From F1-60-MAGs149 sp044369995 (GTDB taxonomy: Bacteria > Actinomycetota > Thermoleophilia > Gaiellales > F1-60-MAGs149), in NCBI GenBank assembly GCA_044369995.1, contig JBILWG010000127.1, positions 1 to 5,758 on the forward strand: 5,758 nucleotides of DNA, read 5' to 3'. The first letter of the stretch is position 1. Every line of letters starts with the position of its first letter. The notes beneath the pieces were generated by a model, which searched no databases, was not told where the DNA came from, and was given only the letters and a program-made list of their open reading frames with translations. Positions 1 through 5,758 of this stretch are shown here, one piece after another. The position numbers and the translations under genes are program-made.

Positions 1-116
1 AACGTCGACTTGCCGCTACCCGAGGGACCGTCGATCACGACGATCGTCGTCGCGCCCGCGCGCGGCGTGAGCGCCCGGACCTCCTGCGCCAGCGCTGCGA
101 GGTCGGTGGCGTCCAT
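1..116 (-). CDS. P-loop kinase-like protein, N-terminal fragment (uridine kinase-like)
   Basis: This is the start of a minus-strand gene cut by the left window edge, with 38 codons visible. The peptide opens MDATDLAALAQEVRAL, and after a hydrophobic strand (TIVVIDG) shows a textbook Walker A loop, GPSGSGKST, at residues 30-38 with Lys36 as the phosphate-binding lysine. A P-loop this close to the N-terminus behind a VVIDGPSGSGKST-type strand is typical of small nucleoside/nucleotide kinases (uridine kinase or cytidylate kinase-like), usually about 180-230 residues. That family assignment rests on one motif, so the substrate is unknown. The ATG shares its A with the TGA of the upstream binding-protein gene (TGATG). 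A purine run AAGGG ends only 3 bases before the ATG, too close for a normal Shine-Dalgarno site, so translation is probably coupled to the binding protein. The start is clear; the 3' end is outside the window. Confidence 0.8.
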   Translation of the reverse strand, partial: MDATDLAALAQEVRALTPRAGATTIVVIDGPSGSGKST

Positions 117-1189
117 CAGCCCTTGGGCAGGTAGTCGTTCGTCCAGGCCTGCGACCAGTCGGGCTTGGTCGTCAGCGCCTTGCCGTCGGCGTCGGTCAGC
201 AGCTGGTTGGCGTAGAGGAAGTCGTAGAACGTCGACACCTTGTCGCCGTCGATCGCGCCGAGTGCTCCGGCTGCGCTCGTGTAGTACCCCTCCTTGGCCA
301 GCAGCTCGGCACTCTGCTGCACGATCTCGGGGTTCTTGAGCGTCTGGGGATTGGCGTCGAGCAGGAGCTGCGCGGCCTCGGCCGGGTTGTCGGCCGCGTA
401 CTGGTAGCCCTGCTGCGTGGCGGCGAGGAAGCGCTTGGCGACGTCGGGGTTGGCGGTGAGCCACGCGTTGCTCGCGACGATCGTGCTCGAGTAGCTATCC
501 GGATAGCCGTAATCGGCCGGGTCGAAGTACTTCATCGGCTTGCCGTTGACGGCCGCCTCCACGCCCTCCCACGTCGACGCGGAGATCGTGAAGTCGGCGC
601 GCCCGTTGTAGACGGCGTCGTAGGCCGCCGTGTCGAGCACGACCTTCTTGAAGTCGCCCTTGCCGCCATCGGCCTTGATGACGGTGGCGACCTCGGACTC
701 CTCGCTCGGCGTGCCGAAGCCGGCGTACGTCTTGCCGTCGAGGTCCTTGGGCGTCGTGATGCTCTCGTCGTCGGCGCGATAGGCGAGCAGGTACTGCTGC
801 TTGCTGATGCTGGCGAAGACCTGCACCACGTCGAGGCCCGCCGCGCGGGCGAAGGCGATGCCGTTGGAGTACGAGAATCCGAACTGCGCGTCGCCATTCG
901 ACACCAGCGTCTCGGGTGATGTCGAGGCGTACGGCAGCAGCTTCACCGTCAGCCCCTGCTCCGCGTAGTACCCGAGCTCCTCGGCCACGTAGATCCCGAT
1001 GTGATTGGTGTTCGGCGTCCAGTCGAGCGCCACGGAGACCGTGGCGGGTTCGCCCGCCGACGTGGCTGCGCCCGTCGCCTCGCTGCTCGTCGACGAGCCT
1101 CCGCCGCAGGCGGCCAGCAGGGCCACGATGACGATGAGCAGCGCACCGAAGCCAAGCTGACGAGTACGGGTGGCGGGCGCGATGATCAT
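116..1189 (-). CDS. ABC transporter substrate-binding lipoprotein, NMT1/THI5 (ThiY-like) family
   Basis: A predicted lipid-anchored binding protein of 357 residues that would capture a small ligand outside the membrane and deliver it to the permease/ATPase encoded divergently. Residues 1-28 form a lipoprotein signal: a basic start (RTRQ), a hydrophobic stretch (about 12-26), then lipobox LAAC with Cys28 as the lipidated residue. A Gly/Ser/Thr/Ala linker runs to about residue 49. The mature domain begins with VSVALDWTPNTNHIGIYVA (51-69), a hallmark of the NMT1/THI5 family including the formylaminopyrimidine-binding ThiY proteins, and has GFGTPSEESE at 157-166. The family suggests a pyrimidine thiamine precursor as ligand, but taurine, sulfonate, nitrate and riboflavin binders share the fold, so the ligand is inferred. 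The start was placed at the ATG at 1189: AGAAGGA lies 8 bases upstream and the lipoprotein signal begins normally. An in-frame ATG 26 codons further upstream (1267) would overlap the permease start and bury the signal peptide. Confidence 0.9.
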   Translation of the reverse strand: MIIAPATRTRQLGFGALLIVIVALLAACGGGSSTSSEATGAATSAGEPATVSVALDWTPNTNHIGIYVAEELGYYAEQGLTVKLLPYASTSPETLVSNGDAQFGFSYSNGIAFARAAGLDVVQVFASISKQQYLLAYRADDESITTPKDLDGKTYAGFGTPSEESEVATVIKADGGKGDFKKVVLDTAAYDAVYNGRADFTISASTWEGVEAAVNGKPMKYFDPADYGYPDSYSSTIVASNAWLTANPDVAKRFLAATQQGYQYAADNPAEAAQLLLDANPQTLKNPEIVQQSAELLAKEGYYTSAAGALGAIDGDKVSTFYDFLYANQLLTDADGKALTTKPDWSQAWTNDYLPKG

Positions 1190-1197
1190 CGAGTGGG

Positions 1198-1204
1198 TCC
1201 TTCT
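1198..1204 (-). promoter_or_regulatory. Ribosome binding site of the binding-protein gene
   Basis: AGAAGGA on the minus strand, 8 bases before the ATG at 1189. It decides the start of the binding-protein gene in favour of this ATG rather than the in-frame ATG at 1267. Confidence 0.7.
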
Positions 1205-1239
1205 GCGTGGTGGCGCGCCGATCGGCCGGCCGCCGAGGG

Positions 1240-1245
1240 ACGATA
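1240..1245 (-). promoter_or_regulatory. Candidate -10 element for the binding-protein/kinase operon
   Basis: TATCGT read on the minus strand fits the actinobacterial TANNNT -10 pattern. It would start transcription near 1233, giving a leader of about 45 bases that contains the AGAAGGA ribosome binding site. No convincing -35 hexamer is seen upstream. It shares its TA step with the oppositely directed candidate at 1244-1249. This is a pattern match only. Confidence 0.35.
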
Positions 1246-1249
1246 CCGT
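1244..1249 (+). promoter_or_regulatory. Candidate -10 element for the permease/ATPase operon (possibly leaderless)
   Basis: TACCGT fits TANNNT and is followed by exactly 7 bases before the ATG at 1257, so transcription could begin at the A of the start codon. No Shine-Dalgarno sequence stands at normal distance from that ATG; the nearest purine run, GAGGGA at 1235-1240, is 16 bases away. Leaderless mRNAs are common in actinobacteria, which makes this plausible. No clear -35 is seen. Confidence 0.4.
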
Positions 1250-1256
1250 TCCCAGT

Positions 1257-2027
1257 ATGCGTCGCACTGCTCGCCTCGTGCTCCCGCCGCTCCTGGTCGT
1301 GGCGCTGCTGGGTCTCGCGTGGGAGCTCTATGCGCAGAGCGGGTCGCTCGGCAACGACGTGTTGCCTCCGCTCTCGCGTGTGCTGAGCGCGGGCTGGGAT
1401 GATCGCTCCTCGTTGTGGCTGAACACGCTGCCGACGCTGCGCGAGGTGCTCGTCGGCTTCGCGCTTGCCGTCGGCTTCGCCTTCGCCGTCTCGGTGCTCC
1501 TCGATGCGTCGGGTCTCGCGCGGCGATCGCTCATGCCCGTGCTGATCGGCAGCCAGACGATTCCGCTGGTGGTGCTCGCGCCGCTGATGGTGATCTGGTT
1601 CGGGTTCGGGTTCGGTCCGAAGATCCTGCTGGTGGCGCTGGTGACGTTCTTTCCCATCGTGGTCGGACTGGTGGATGGCTACGCGTCGAGCGAGCGCGAT
1701 GCCGTCACGCTGCTGCGCACGATGGGTGCGAGCTGGCCACGCGTGTTCTGGCTCGTGCGCTTCCCGTCGGCGCTACCCGGATTCTTCACGGGACTCCGGA
1801 TCGCGATCACGTACGCCGTCGTAGCCGCGATCTTCGCCGAGTATGCGGGCGCCGAGGAGGGCCTCGGGGTCTACATCCAGGGTGCCAGCGGCTCCTTCCG
1901 CACCGATCTCGTCCTTGCCGCGGTGCTCGTCTCGGCGGTGCTCACCCTTGTACTGTTCGCCGCCACGTTCCTCGTGCAGCGATTGGCGATTCCCTGGTAT
2001 GCGGCGTCGCGGAAGGTCGAGCAGTGA
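1257..2027 (+). CDS. ABC transporter permease (SsuC/TauC/ThiX-like)
   Basis: Integral inner-membrane subunit of the importer, 256 residues, the usual size for this family. Hydrophobic segments lie at about residues 7-26, 64-83, 93-115, 122-142, 180-198 and 217-240. The cytoplasmic EAA loop that docks on the ATPase is seen at about 148-174: DAVTLLRTMGASWPRVF, continuing to the FPSALP end, which matches the EAA-x3-G-x9-I-x-LP pattern with Gly157 and Leu-Pro at 173-174. The sequence type is that of permeases for taurine, sulfonates, nitrate and thiamine pyrimidine precursors; the cargo is inferred from the adjacent ThiY-like binding protein. I chose ATG 1257 because it starts the basic-then-hydrophobic N-terminus (MRRTARLVLPP) and does not run into the divergent gene, as the in-frame ATG at 1170 would. 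The last codons overlap the ATPase gene by 4 bases, so the two are in one operon. Confidence 0.88.
   Translation: MRRTARLVLPPLLVVALLGLAWELYAQSGSLGNDVLPPLSRVLSAGWDDRSSLWLNTLPTLREVLVGFALAVGFAFAVSVLLDASGLARRSLMPVLIGSQTIPLVVLAPLMVIWFGFGFGPKILLVALVTFFPIVVGLVDGYASSERDAVTLLRTMGASWPRVFWLVRFPSALPGFFTGLRIAITYAVVAAIFAEYAGAEEGLGVYIQGASGSFRTDLVLAAVLVSAVLTLVLFAATFLVQRLAIPWYAASRKVEQ
2011..2016 (+). promoter_or_regulatory. Ribosome binding site of the ATPase gene
   Basis: GGAAGG lies inside the 3' end of the permease gene, 7 bases before the GTG at 2024. It supports GTG as the start and translation from within the permease message. Confidence 0.65.
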
Positions 2028-2785
2028 CCGCGCCGGCGATCGCGGTGCGCGGCCTGGCGAAGGCGTTCGGCGACCTGCAGGTACTCGACGGTCTGTCGCT
2101 GCACGCGGAGCGCGGCGAGTTCGTCTCGATCCTCGGCCCGAGCGGCTGCGGCAAGTCGACGATCCTCGCGGTCCTCAACGGCACGGAGCCAGCCGACGGC
2201 GGCGAGGTGCTGCTCGACGGCCAGCCGCTCGATCGCACCACCAACCCCTTCGCCTGGATGCCGCAGCGCGACGTGCTGTTCCCCTGGCGCACCGTCGAGC
2301 AGAACGTCGCGCTCGGCGGCGAGGTGGCCGGTGGACTGCGCCGGCGGGAGGCGCGCGCGCAGGCGCAGGCGCTGCTGCCGACGTTCGGCCTCGGCGAGTT
2401 CGGCGGCCTGCGTCCGTATCAGCTGTCGGGTGGCATGCGCCAGCGCGCCGCGTTGGCGCGCACCGTCGCACAGGGCCGTGACATCCTCCTGCTCGACGAG
2501 CCGTTCGGCGCGCTGGACGCGCTCACGCGCACCGAGTTGCAGCTCTGGCTCGAGCAGATCTGGGAGCGCGAGCGCTGGACGGTCGTGCTGATCACCCACG
2601 ACGTGCGCGAGGCGGTGCTGCTGTCGGATCGCGTCTACGTGATGGGGCCCCGCGCGACGGGCCTCGCCCTGGAGCTCGAGATCCCGCTGCCGCGTCCGCG
2701 CACGCTCGAGCTGCTCGGCGATCCTGCGGCCGCGGCGCTCGAGCGCGAGCTGCTGCAGGCATTGCACGCCGGGCGTACGGCCTAG
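2024..2785 (+). CDS. ABC transporter ATP-binding protein (SsuB/TauB/ThiZ-like)
   Basis: Cytoplasmic ATPase subunit that powers the importer, 253 residues. All canonical motifs are present and intact: Walker A GPSGCGKST at 38-46 (Lys44), Q-loop WMPQRDVLFPW with Gln81, signature LSGGMRQR at 134-141, Walker B ILLLDE at 154-159 with catalytic Glu159, D-loop ALD at 163-165, and switch His192 in LITHD. The MPQ...LFPW Q-loop and the THDVREAVLLSDRV stretch are typical of the nitrate/sulfonate/taurine/thiamine-precursor ATPase branch. The start is GTG, forming a GTGA overlap with the permease stop and preceded by GGAAGG at 7 bases. The gene ends with TAG. A short C-terminal tail (about 215-253) carries no recognisable regulatory domain. 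Function as an ABC importer ATPase is very secure; the cargo is not. Confidence 0.92.
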   Translation: MTAPAIAVRGLAKAFGDLQVLDGLSLHAERGEFVSILGPSGCGKSTILAVLNGTEPADGGEVLLDGQPLDRTTNPFAWMPQRDVLFPWRTVEQNVALGGEVAGGLRRREARAQAQALLPTFGLGEFGGLRPYQLSGGMRQRAALARTVAQGRDILLLDEPFGALDALTRTELQLWLEQIWERERWTVVLITHDVREAVLLSDRVYVMGPRATGLALELEIPLPRPRTLELLGDPAAAALERELLQALHAGRTA

Positions 2786-2799
2786 CCTCGGCTGCTTGG

Positions 2800-2805
2800 T
2801 ACCCT
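2800..2805 (+). promoter_or_regulatory. Candidate -10 element of pheA
   Basis: TACCCT in the 44-base gap between the ATPase gene and pheA fits TANNNT. It would start transcription near 2812, giving a leader of about 18 bases that keeps the ribosome binding site. No good -35 is visible. If it is not real, pheA would be transcribed from the transporter operon, since I see no terminator in the gap. Confidence 0.35.
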
Positions 2806-2817
2806 GCTCCGACCCGC

Positions 2818-2822
2818 AGGGA
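2818..2822 (+). promoter_or_regulatory. Ribosome binding site of pheA
   Basis: AGGGA, with 7 bases to the ATG at 2830. It supports this start, which also opens directly into the first dehydratase strand. Confidence 0.6.
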
Positions 2823-2829
2823 CCCCGCA

Positions 2830-3675
2830 ATGAGCAGCCTTCACCCCACCTCTGTCGTCTACCCCGGCTCGGCCGGGTCGTACACGTCTGAGGCCGCCGA
2901 CCGCCTCTACCCCGAGGTCGAGGCGACATCGGCCGGCTCGTTCGGCGACGTGTACGCGGCCGTCGGCAACGGCACCGCCGAGATCGGCGTGCTGCCGATC
3001 GAGAACACGCTGGCCGGCATCGTCGCCGACACCTGCGACCTGATCGCGGACGGCTCGCTGCCAATCGTCGACGAGACGATCATCCACATCCCGCACTGCC
3101 TCGCCAGCGTGCCGGGCGCCACGACGGCGGGCATCACGACGATCCACTCGCACCCGATGGCGCTGGCGCAGTGCCGCACGTTCCTCAACGGCCACTACGA
3201 GCAGCGTGCCGCCAGCACCACGGCCGATGCCGCGCGCATCGTGGCCGAGCTCGCCGACCCCACCTGCGCGGCGATCGCCTCGCCTGCCGCAGCACGCCAG
3301 TACGGCCTCGAGGTGCTCGAGCACGACATCTCGGACCACCCCGACAACATGACGCGCTTCATCGCCGTGGCCCGCGAGCCGCTGCCGTACGTCGAGGGCA
3401 CTGCCTGGAAGACCGCCCTGCGCGTCGTCACCGGCCACCAGCCGGGTGCGCTGCACGACGCGATCGAGCCGCTGCGCTATCACGGCGTCAACATGCAGAG
3501 CCTCCACTCGCGCCCGATCCCGGGCGAGCCGTGGCGGTACCAGTTCCTGATCGACATCGAAGGCCATCGCGACGACCCGCGCATCGAGCGCGCGCTCGCC
3601 GATGTCGCAAGCCGCTCGGCGCTGCTCGTCGTGCTCGGCTCGTTCCCCGCCGCGACGCATCCCGACGCGCCATGA
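2830..3675 (+). CDS. pheA: Prephenate dehydratase with C-terminal ACT domain
   Basis: Cytoplasmic enzyme that converts prephenate to phenylpyruvate with loss of water and CO2, the committed step of phenylalanine synthesis. It has 281 residues, normal for a monofunctional enzyme; there is no chorismate mutase domain. The catalytic domain spans about 8-185: YPGSAGSYTSEAA at 11-23, GVLPIENTLAG at 53-63, SHPMALAQC at 107-115, and DNMTRF with the catalytic TRF triad at 175-177. The ACT domain (about 193-260) carries the GAL motif at 206-208 and LHSRP at 225-229. From memory, the ACT segment around SRPIPGEPW resembles that of the bifunctional E. coli PheA more than the mycobacterial enzyme. Oddities are His226 where the Phe-binding ESRP motif has Glu, and Met110 where SHPQ is usual. 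The helicase gene starts inside its stop codon. Phenylalanine feedback control is expected for the family, but the altered motif makes its strength uncertain. Confidence 0.93.
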   Translation: MSSLHPTSVVYPGSAGSYTSEAADRLYPEVEATSAGSFGDVYAAVGNGTAEIGVLPIENTLAGIVADTCDLIADGSLPIVDETIIHIPHCLASVPGATTAGITTIHSHPMALAQCRTFLNGHYEQRAASTTADAARIVAELADPTCAAIASPAAARQYGLEVLEHDISDHPDNMTRFIAVAREPLPYVEGTAWKTALRVVTGHQPGALHDAIEPLRYHGVNMQSLHSRPIPGEPWRYQFLIDIEGHRDDPRIERALADVASRSALLVVLGSFPAATHPDAP

Positions 3676-5758
3676 GCCCGCGGGCGTCGTGGGATGCGGC
3701 GCTCGACCTCGGTGCGCCACCCGATGACCGCCTCGTCTTCCGCGGCGAGCAGCCTGCCTCGGCCGGAATCTCGGCGCCGCTGCCGGCCGATCTCGCGCCG
3801 GCATTGACGGCCGCGCTCGAACGCAGTGGCATCACGTCGCTGTGGGCGCACCAGGCCGAGGCGATCGCCCTCGCGCGCCAGGGCAACCACGTTGGCATCA
3901 CCTCCGGCACGGCCAGCGGCAAGACGCTCGCCTACACCGTGCCGGTGCTCGAGACGCTGCTGACGGAATCGCACGCCCGCGCGCTCTACCTCTCGCCGAC
4001 GAAGGCGCTGGCACAGGATCAGGCGCGCCGTCTGCACGCGCTCGGCCTCGGCCGCGACCTGCGCGTCTCGCTCGTCGACGGCGATGGCGACACGGGCAGC
4101 CGCCGCTTGGCGCGCGCCGAGTCGAACCTCGTCCTCAGCAACCCCGACATGGTCCACGTCGGCATCTGCCCGCACCATCACCGCTGGGACGAGTGGCTGT
4201 CGGGCCTCAGCGCGATCATCATCGACGAGGCGCACGTCTATCGCGGGGTGTTCGGCAGCCACGTCGCGCACGTGATCCGCCGGCTGCGCCGCTGCGCCGC
4301 GCTCTACGGCGCCTCGCCCCAGCTGCTGCTCGCGTCGGCCACCGTCGGCAATCCGCACGAGGCGTTCAGCGCGCTGACCGGCGTCGACGTGACGATCGTC
4401 GACGATGACGGCGCGCCCAGCCCCGGCCGCGATGTCGCGCTGTGGAACCCCACGCTGCTCGACGAGGCAACGGGCCAGCGCGCCTCGCGCATCCACGAGA
4501 CCGTCAACCTCGTCGCGCAACTGGTGTGCGACGACCAGCGCGTCATCTGCTTCGCGCCCGGCCGGCAGCTCGTCGAGTTGATCCTGCGCGGCGTGCGCGA
4601 AGAGCTCACGCGGCGCAAGCCCACGCTGGCCGAGCGCGTCGAGCCCTACCGCGCGGGCTATCCGCCGGAGGTGCGCCGCCAGATCGAGCAGCGCCTGGCC
4701 GGCGGCGACCTGCGCGCAGTGATCGCCACGAACGCACTCGAACTCGGCATCGACATCGGCGATCTCGACTGCGCCGTCGTCGTCGGCTTCCCCGGCTCGG
4801 TCGCCGCGCTGCGGCAGGAGTGGGGCCGCGCCGGTCGCCGCCAGCGCGGGCTCGGCGTGCTCGTGCTCGGCGACGACGCGCTCGACCAGTGGTTCGCCCG
4901 CCACCCGCAGGCGCTGCTCGATCGCCCGGTCGAGGCGATTGCGCTTGATCCGCACAACCCCGAGATCCGCATCGCCCACCTGGCCTGCGCAGCGGCCGAG
5001 GCCGCGGTGGGGCCGCGCGACGAGAGCATCCTCGGCGTGCACGTCACCGAGGACGCCGACGCAATGGTGCAGCTCAACCCCGACGACTTTGCGATGACGC
5101 CCGCGGGCCTCATCTGGACCGGGCTCGACGACCCGGCCATGCGCGTGTCGCTGCGCAGCTCGGGCTCGGAGGTCGTGACGATCGTCGAAGGGGACAGCGG
5201 CCGCGTACTCGGCGACGTCGAGCAGGACCGCGCCCCGCGCAGCGTGCACCCGGGCGCCGTGCACCTCAACCTCGGCGAGCGCTACCTCGTCACCGAGCTC
5301 GACCTCAACGAGGGCACGGCGCTGGTCGAGCCGTTCCGCGGCAACTGGTTCACCGTGCCCCGCGCCGACTCCACGGTGGCGCTCGACCAGCCGGAGGCCG
5401 AGGAGTGGCTGGGCAACTGGCGCTGCCACCTCGGCGAGGCCGAGGTCGCCACGCGCGTGACGGGCTACCAGCGGCGCCGCACCGACGACCTCTCCGTGAT
5501 CGACAGCCGCACGCTCGACCTGCCCGAGCGCCGCTACCGCAGCGCGGCCCTGTGGATCACCCGCCCACCGACGGACGACGAGCCCACGCTCGGCGGCCTG
5601 CACGCGATCGAGCACCTGCTCGCCGCCGCCCTCCCCCTCGCCGTCCCGAGCGACGCGGGCGACATCGCGGGCCTCTCGACGATCCTGCACCCCGACACCC
5701 TCTCGCCGACGATCATCCTCCACGAGACACGCCCGGGCGGCGCGGGCATCGTGCGCAC
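3672..5758 (+). CDS. DEAH-box helicase, YprA/MrfA/Hrq1-like (COG1205), 3'-truncated by window
   Basis: An open frame of 695 codons with no stop before the window end. Motifs in order: Walker A/motif I TSGTASGKT at 77-85 (Lys84), LSPTKALAQDQ (motif Ia) near 108-118, SNPDMVHVGI near 157-166, DEAH at 185-188 followed by VYRGVFGSHVAHVIRRLRR, SAT at 222-224, the motif V region IATNALELGID at 351-361, and motif VI QEWGRAGRR at 382-390. The DEAHVYRGVFGSHVA block is characteristic of the COG1205 family, ATP-driven DNA helicases that include B. subtilis MrfA (mitomycin C repair) and yeast Hrq1. Residues from about 520 on (HPGAVHLNLGERYLV, and ILHETRPGGAGIVR at 682-695) correspond to the linker and DUF1998-like C-terminal domain. 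The family's four-cysteine cluster would lie just beyond the edge. The ATG forms ATGA with the pheA stop, with no Shine-Dalgarno sequence seen, so translation is likely coupled. A DNA repair role is inferred from the family. Confidence 0.9.
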   Translation, partial: MSPRASWDAALDLGAPPDDRLVFRGEQPASAGISAPLPADLAPALTAALERSGITSLWAHQAEAIALARQGNHVGITSGTASGKTLAYTVPVLETLLTESHARALYLSPTKALAQDQARRLHALGLGRDLRVSLVDGDGDTGSRRLARAESNLVLSNPDMVHVGICPHHHRWDEWLSGLSAIIIDEAHVYRGVFGSHVAHVIRRLRRCAALYGASPQLLLASATVGNPHEAFSALTGVDVTIVDDDGAPSPGRDVALWNPTLLDEATGQRASRIHETVNLVAQLVCDDQRVICFAPGRQLVELILRGVREELTRRKPTLAERVEPYRAGYPPEVRRQIEQRLAGGDLRAVIATNALELGIDIGDLDCAVVVGFPGSVAALRQEWGRAGRRQRGLGVLVLGDDALDQWFARHPQALLDRPVEAIALDPHNPEIRIAHLACAAAEAAVGPRDESILGVHVTEDADAMVQLNPDDFAMTPAGLIWTGLDDPAMRVSLRSSGSEVVTIVEGDSGRVLGDVEQDRAPRSVHPGAVHLNLGERYLVTELDLNEGTALVEPFRGNWFTVPRADSTVALDQPEAEEWLGNWRCHLGEAEVATRVTGYQRRRTDDLSVIDSRTLDLPERRYRSAALWITRPPTDDEPTLGGLHAIEHLLAAALPLAVPSDAGDIAGLSTILHPDTLSPTIILHETRPGGAGIVR

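Noticed and set aside
1212..1219. GGCGCGCC palindrome in the divergent spacer as an operator
   Set aside because: An 8-base GC-only palindrome is expected often by chance in such GC-rich DNA, and it has no flanking symmetry.
1190..1267. Start of the binding protein at the in-frame ATG at 1267
   Set aside because: It would add 26 Arg/Pro-rich residues before the signal peptide and overlap the permease start. The ATG at 1189 has AGAAGGA at good spacing.
1415..2023. In-frame extension of the ATPase reading frame upstream of its GTG
   Set aside because: The extension is an Arg/Ala-rich out-of-frame reading of the permease gene. The GTG at 2024 has a ribosome site and opens a normal ABC ATPase N-terminus.
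2784..2793. Inverted repeat AGCC-TC-GGCT at the end of the ATPase gene as a terminator
   Set aside because: The stem is only 4 bp, with a 2-base loop and no T-run following. It is not a credible intrinsic terminator.
1871..3064. Minus-strand open frame of about 397 codons across the ATPase and the start of pheA
   Set aside because: It is Arg-rich and motif-free, and spans two well-supported plus-strand genes and their spacer. It is a shadow frame.
3480..5723. A very long open frame on the minus strand (about 747 codons) opposite pheA and the helicase
   Set aside because: Its composition is dominated by Arg, Ala, Val, Asp and Glu with no recognisable motif, and it lies antisense to a helicase whose motifs are all intact. 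This is the usual shadow frame of GC-rich coding DNA.
1..5758. CRISPR arrays, tRNA or rRNA genes, insertion sequences, or defence and toxin-antitoxin systems
   Set aside because: I found no spaced direct repeats, tRNA-like or rRNA sequence, transposase motifs or small toxin-antitoxin pairs. The window is almost fully occupied by six ordinary genes. The helicase type does occur near some defence loci, but nothing else here supports that reading.

Overview
The window is GC-rich, tightly packed bacterial DNA with a strong G/C third-position bias in its genes. Gene style and several TANNNT-type -10 candidates suggest a high-GC actinobacterium (Actinomycetota, possibly a deep-branching class). That placement is an inference from composition and protein style, not from a marker gene. 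No RNA gene, mobile element, CRISPR array or long repeat is visible.

Left part (1-2785): a divergent locus for an ABC importer of the NMT1/THI5 (ThiXYZ/SsuABC/TauABC-like) type. On the minus strand lies a lipoprotein substrate-binding protein (116-1189). It is followed with a one-base stop/start overlap by the first 38 codons of a small P-loop kinase-like protein, cut by the window edge (1-116). On the plus strand lie the permease (1257-2027) and, with a 4-base overlap, the ATPase (2024-2785). The 67-bp divergent spacer holds two oppositely directed -10 candidates that overlap, and the permease may be leaderless. The binding-protein motifs point to a pyrimidine thiamine precursor, or a related small heterocycle, as cargo. 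No thiamine riboswitch fits in the spacer.

Middle (2786-3675): a short spacer with a probable promoter and clear ribosome binding site, then a monofunctional prephenate dehydratase (PheA: catalytic plus ACT domain) for phenylalanine synthesis. Its ACT domain has His in place of the Glu of the ESRP motif.

Right part (3672-5758): a large DEAH-box helicase of the YprA/MrfA/Hrq1 type (COG1205). It overlaps pheA by 4 bases (ATGA) and runs off the right edge. All core helicase motifs are present. The C-terminal DUF1998-like region looks divergent, and the expected metal-binding cysteine cluster would lie beyond the window.

Most of the window is recognisable housekeeping and transport content, and I see no convincing new biological system. 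The points most worth following are the kinase coupled to the binding protein, the overlapping divergent promoter, the altered ACT motif and the atypical helicase C-terminus.
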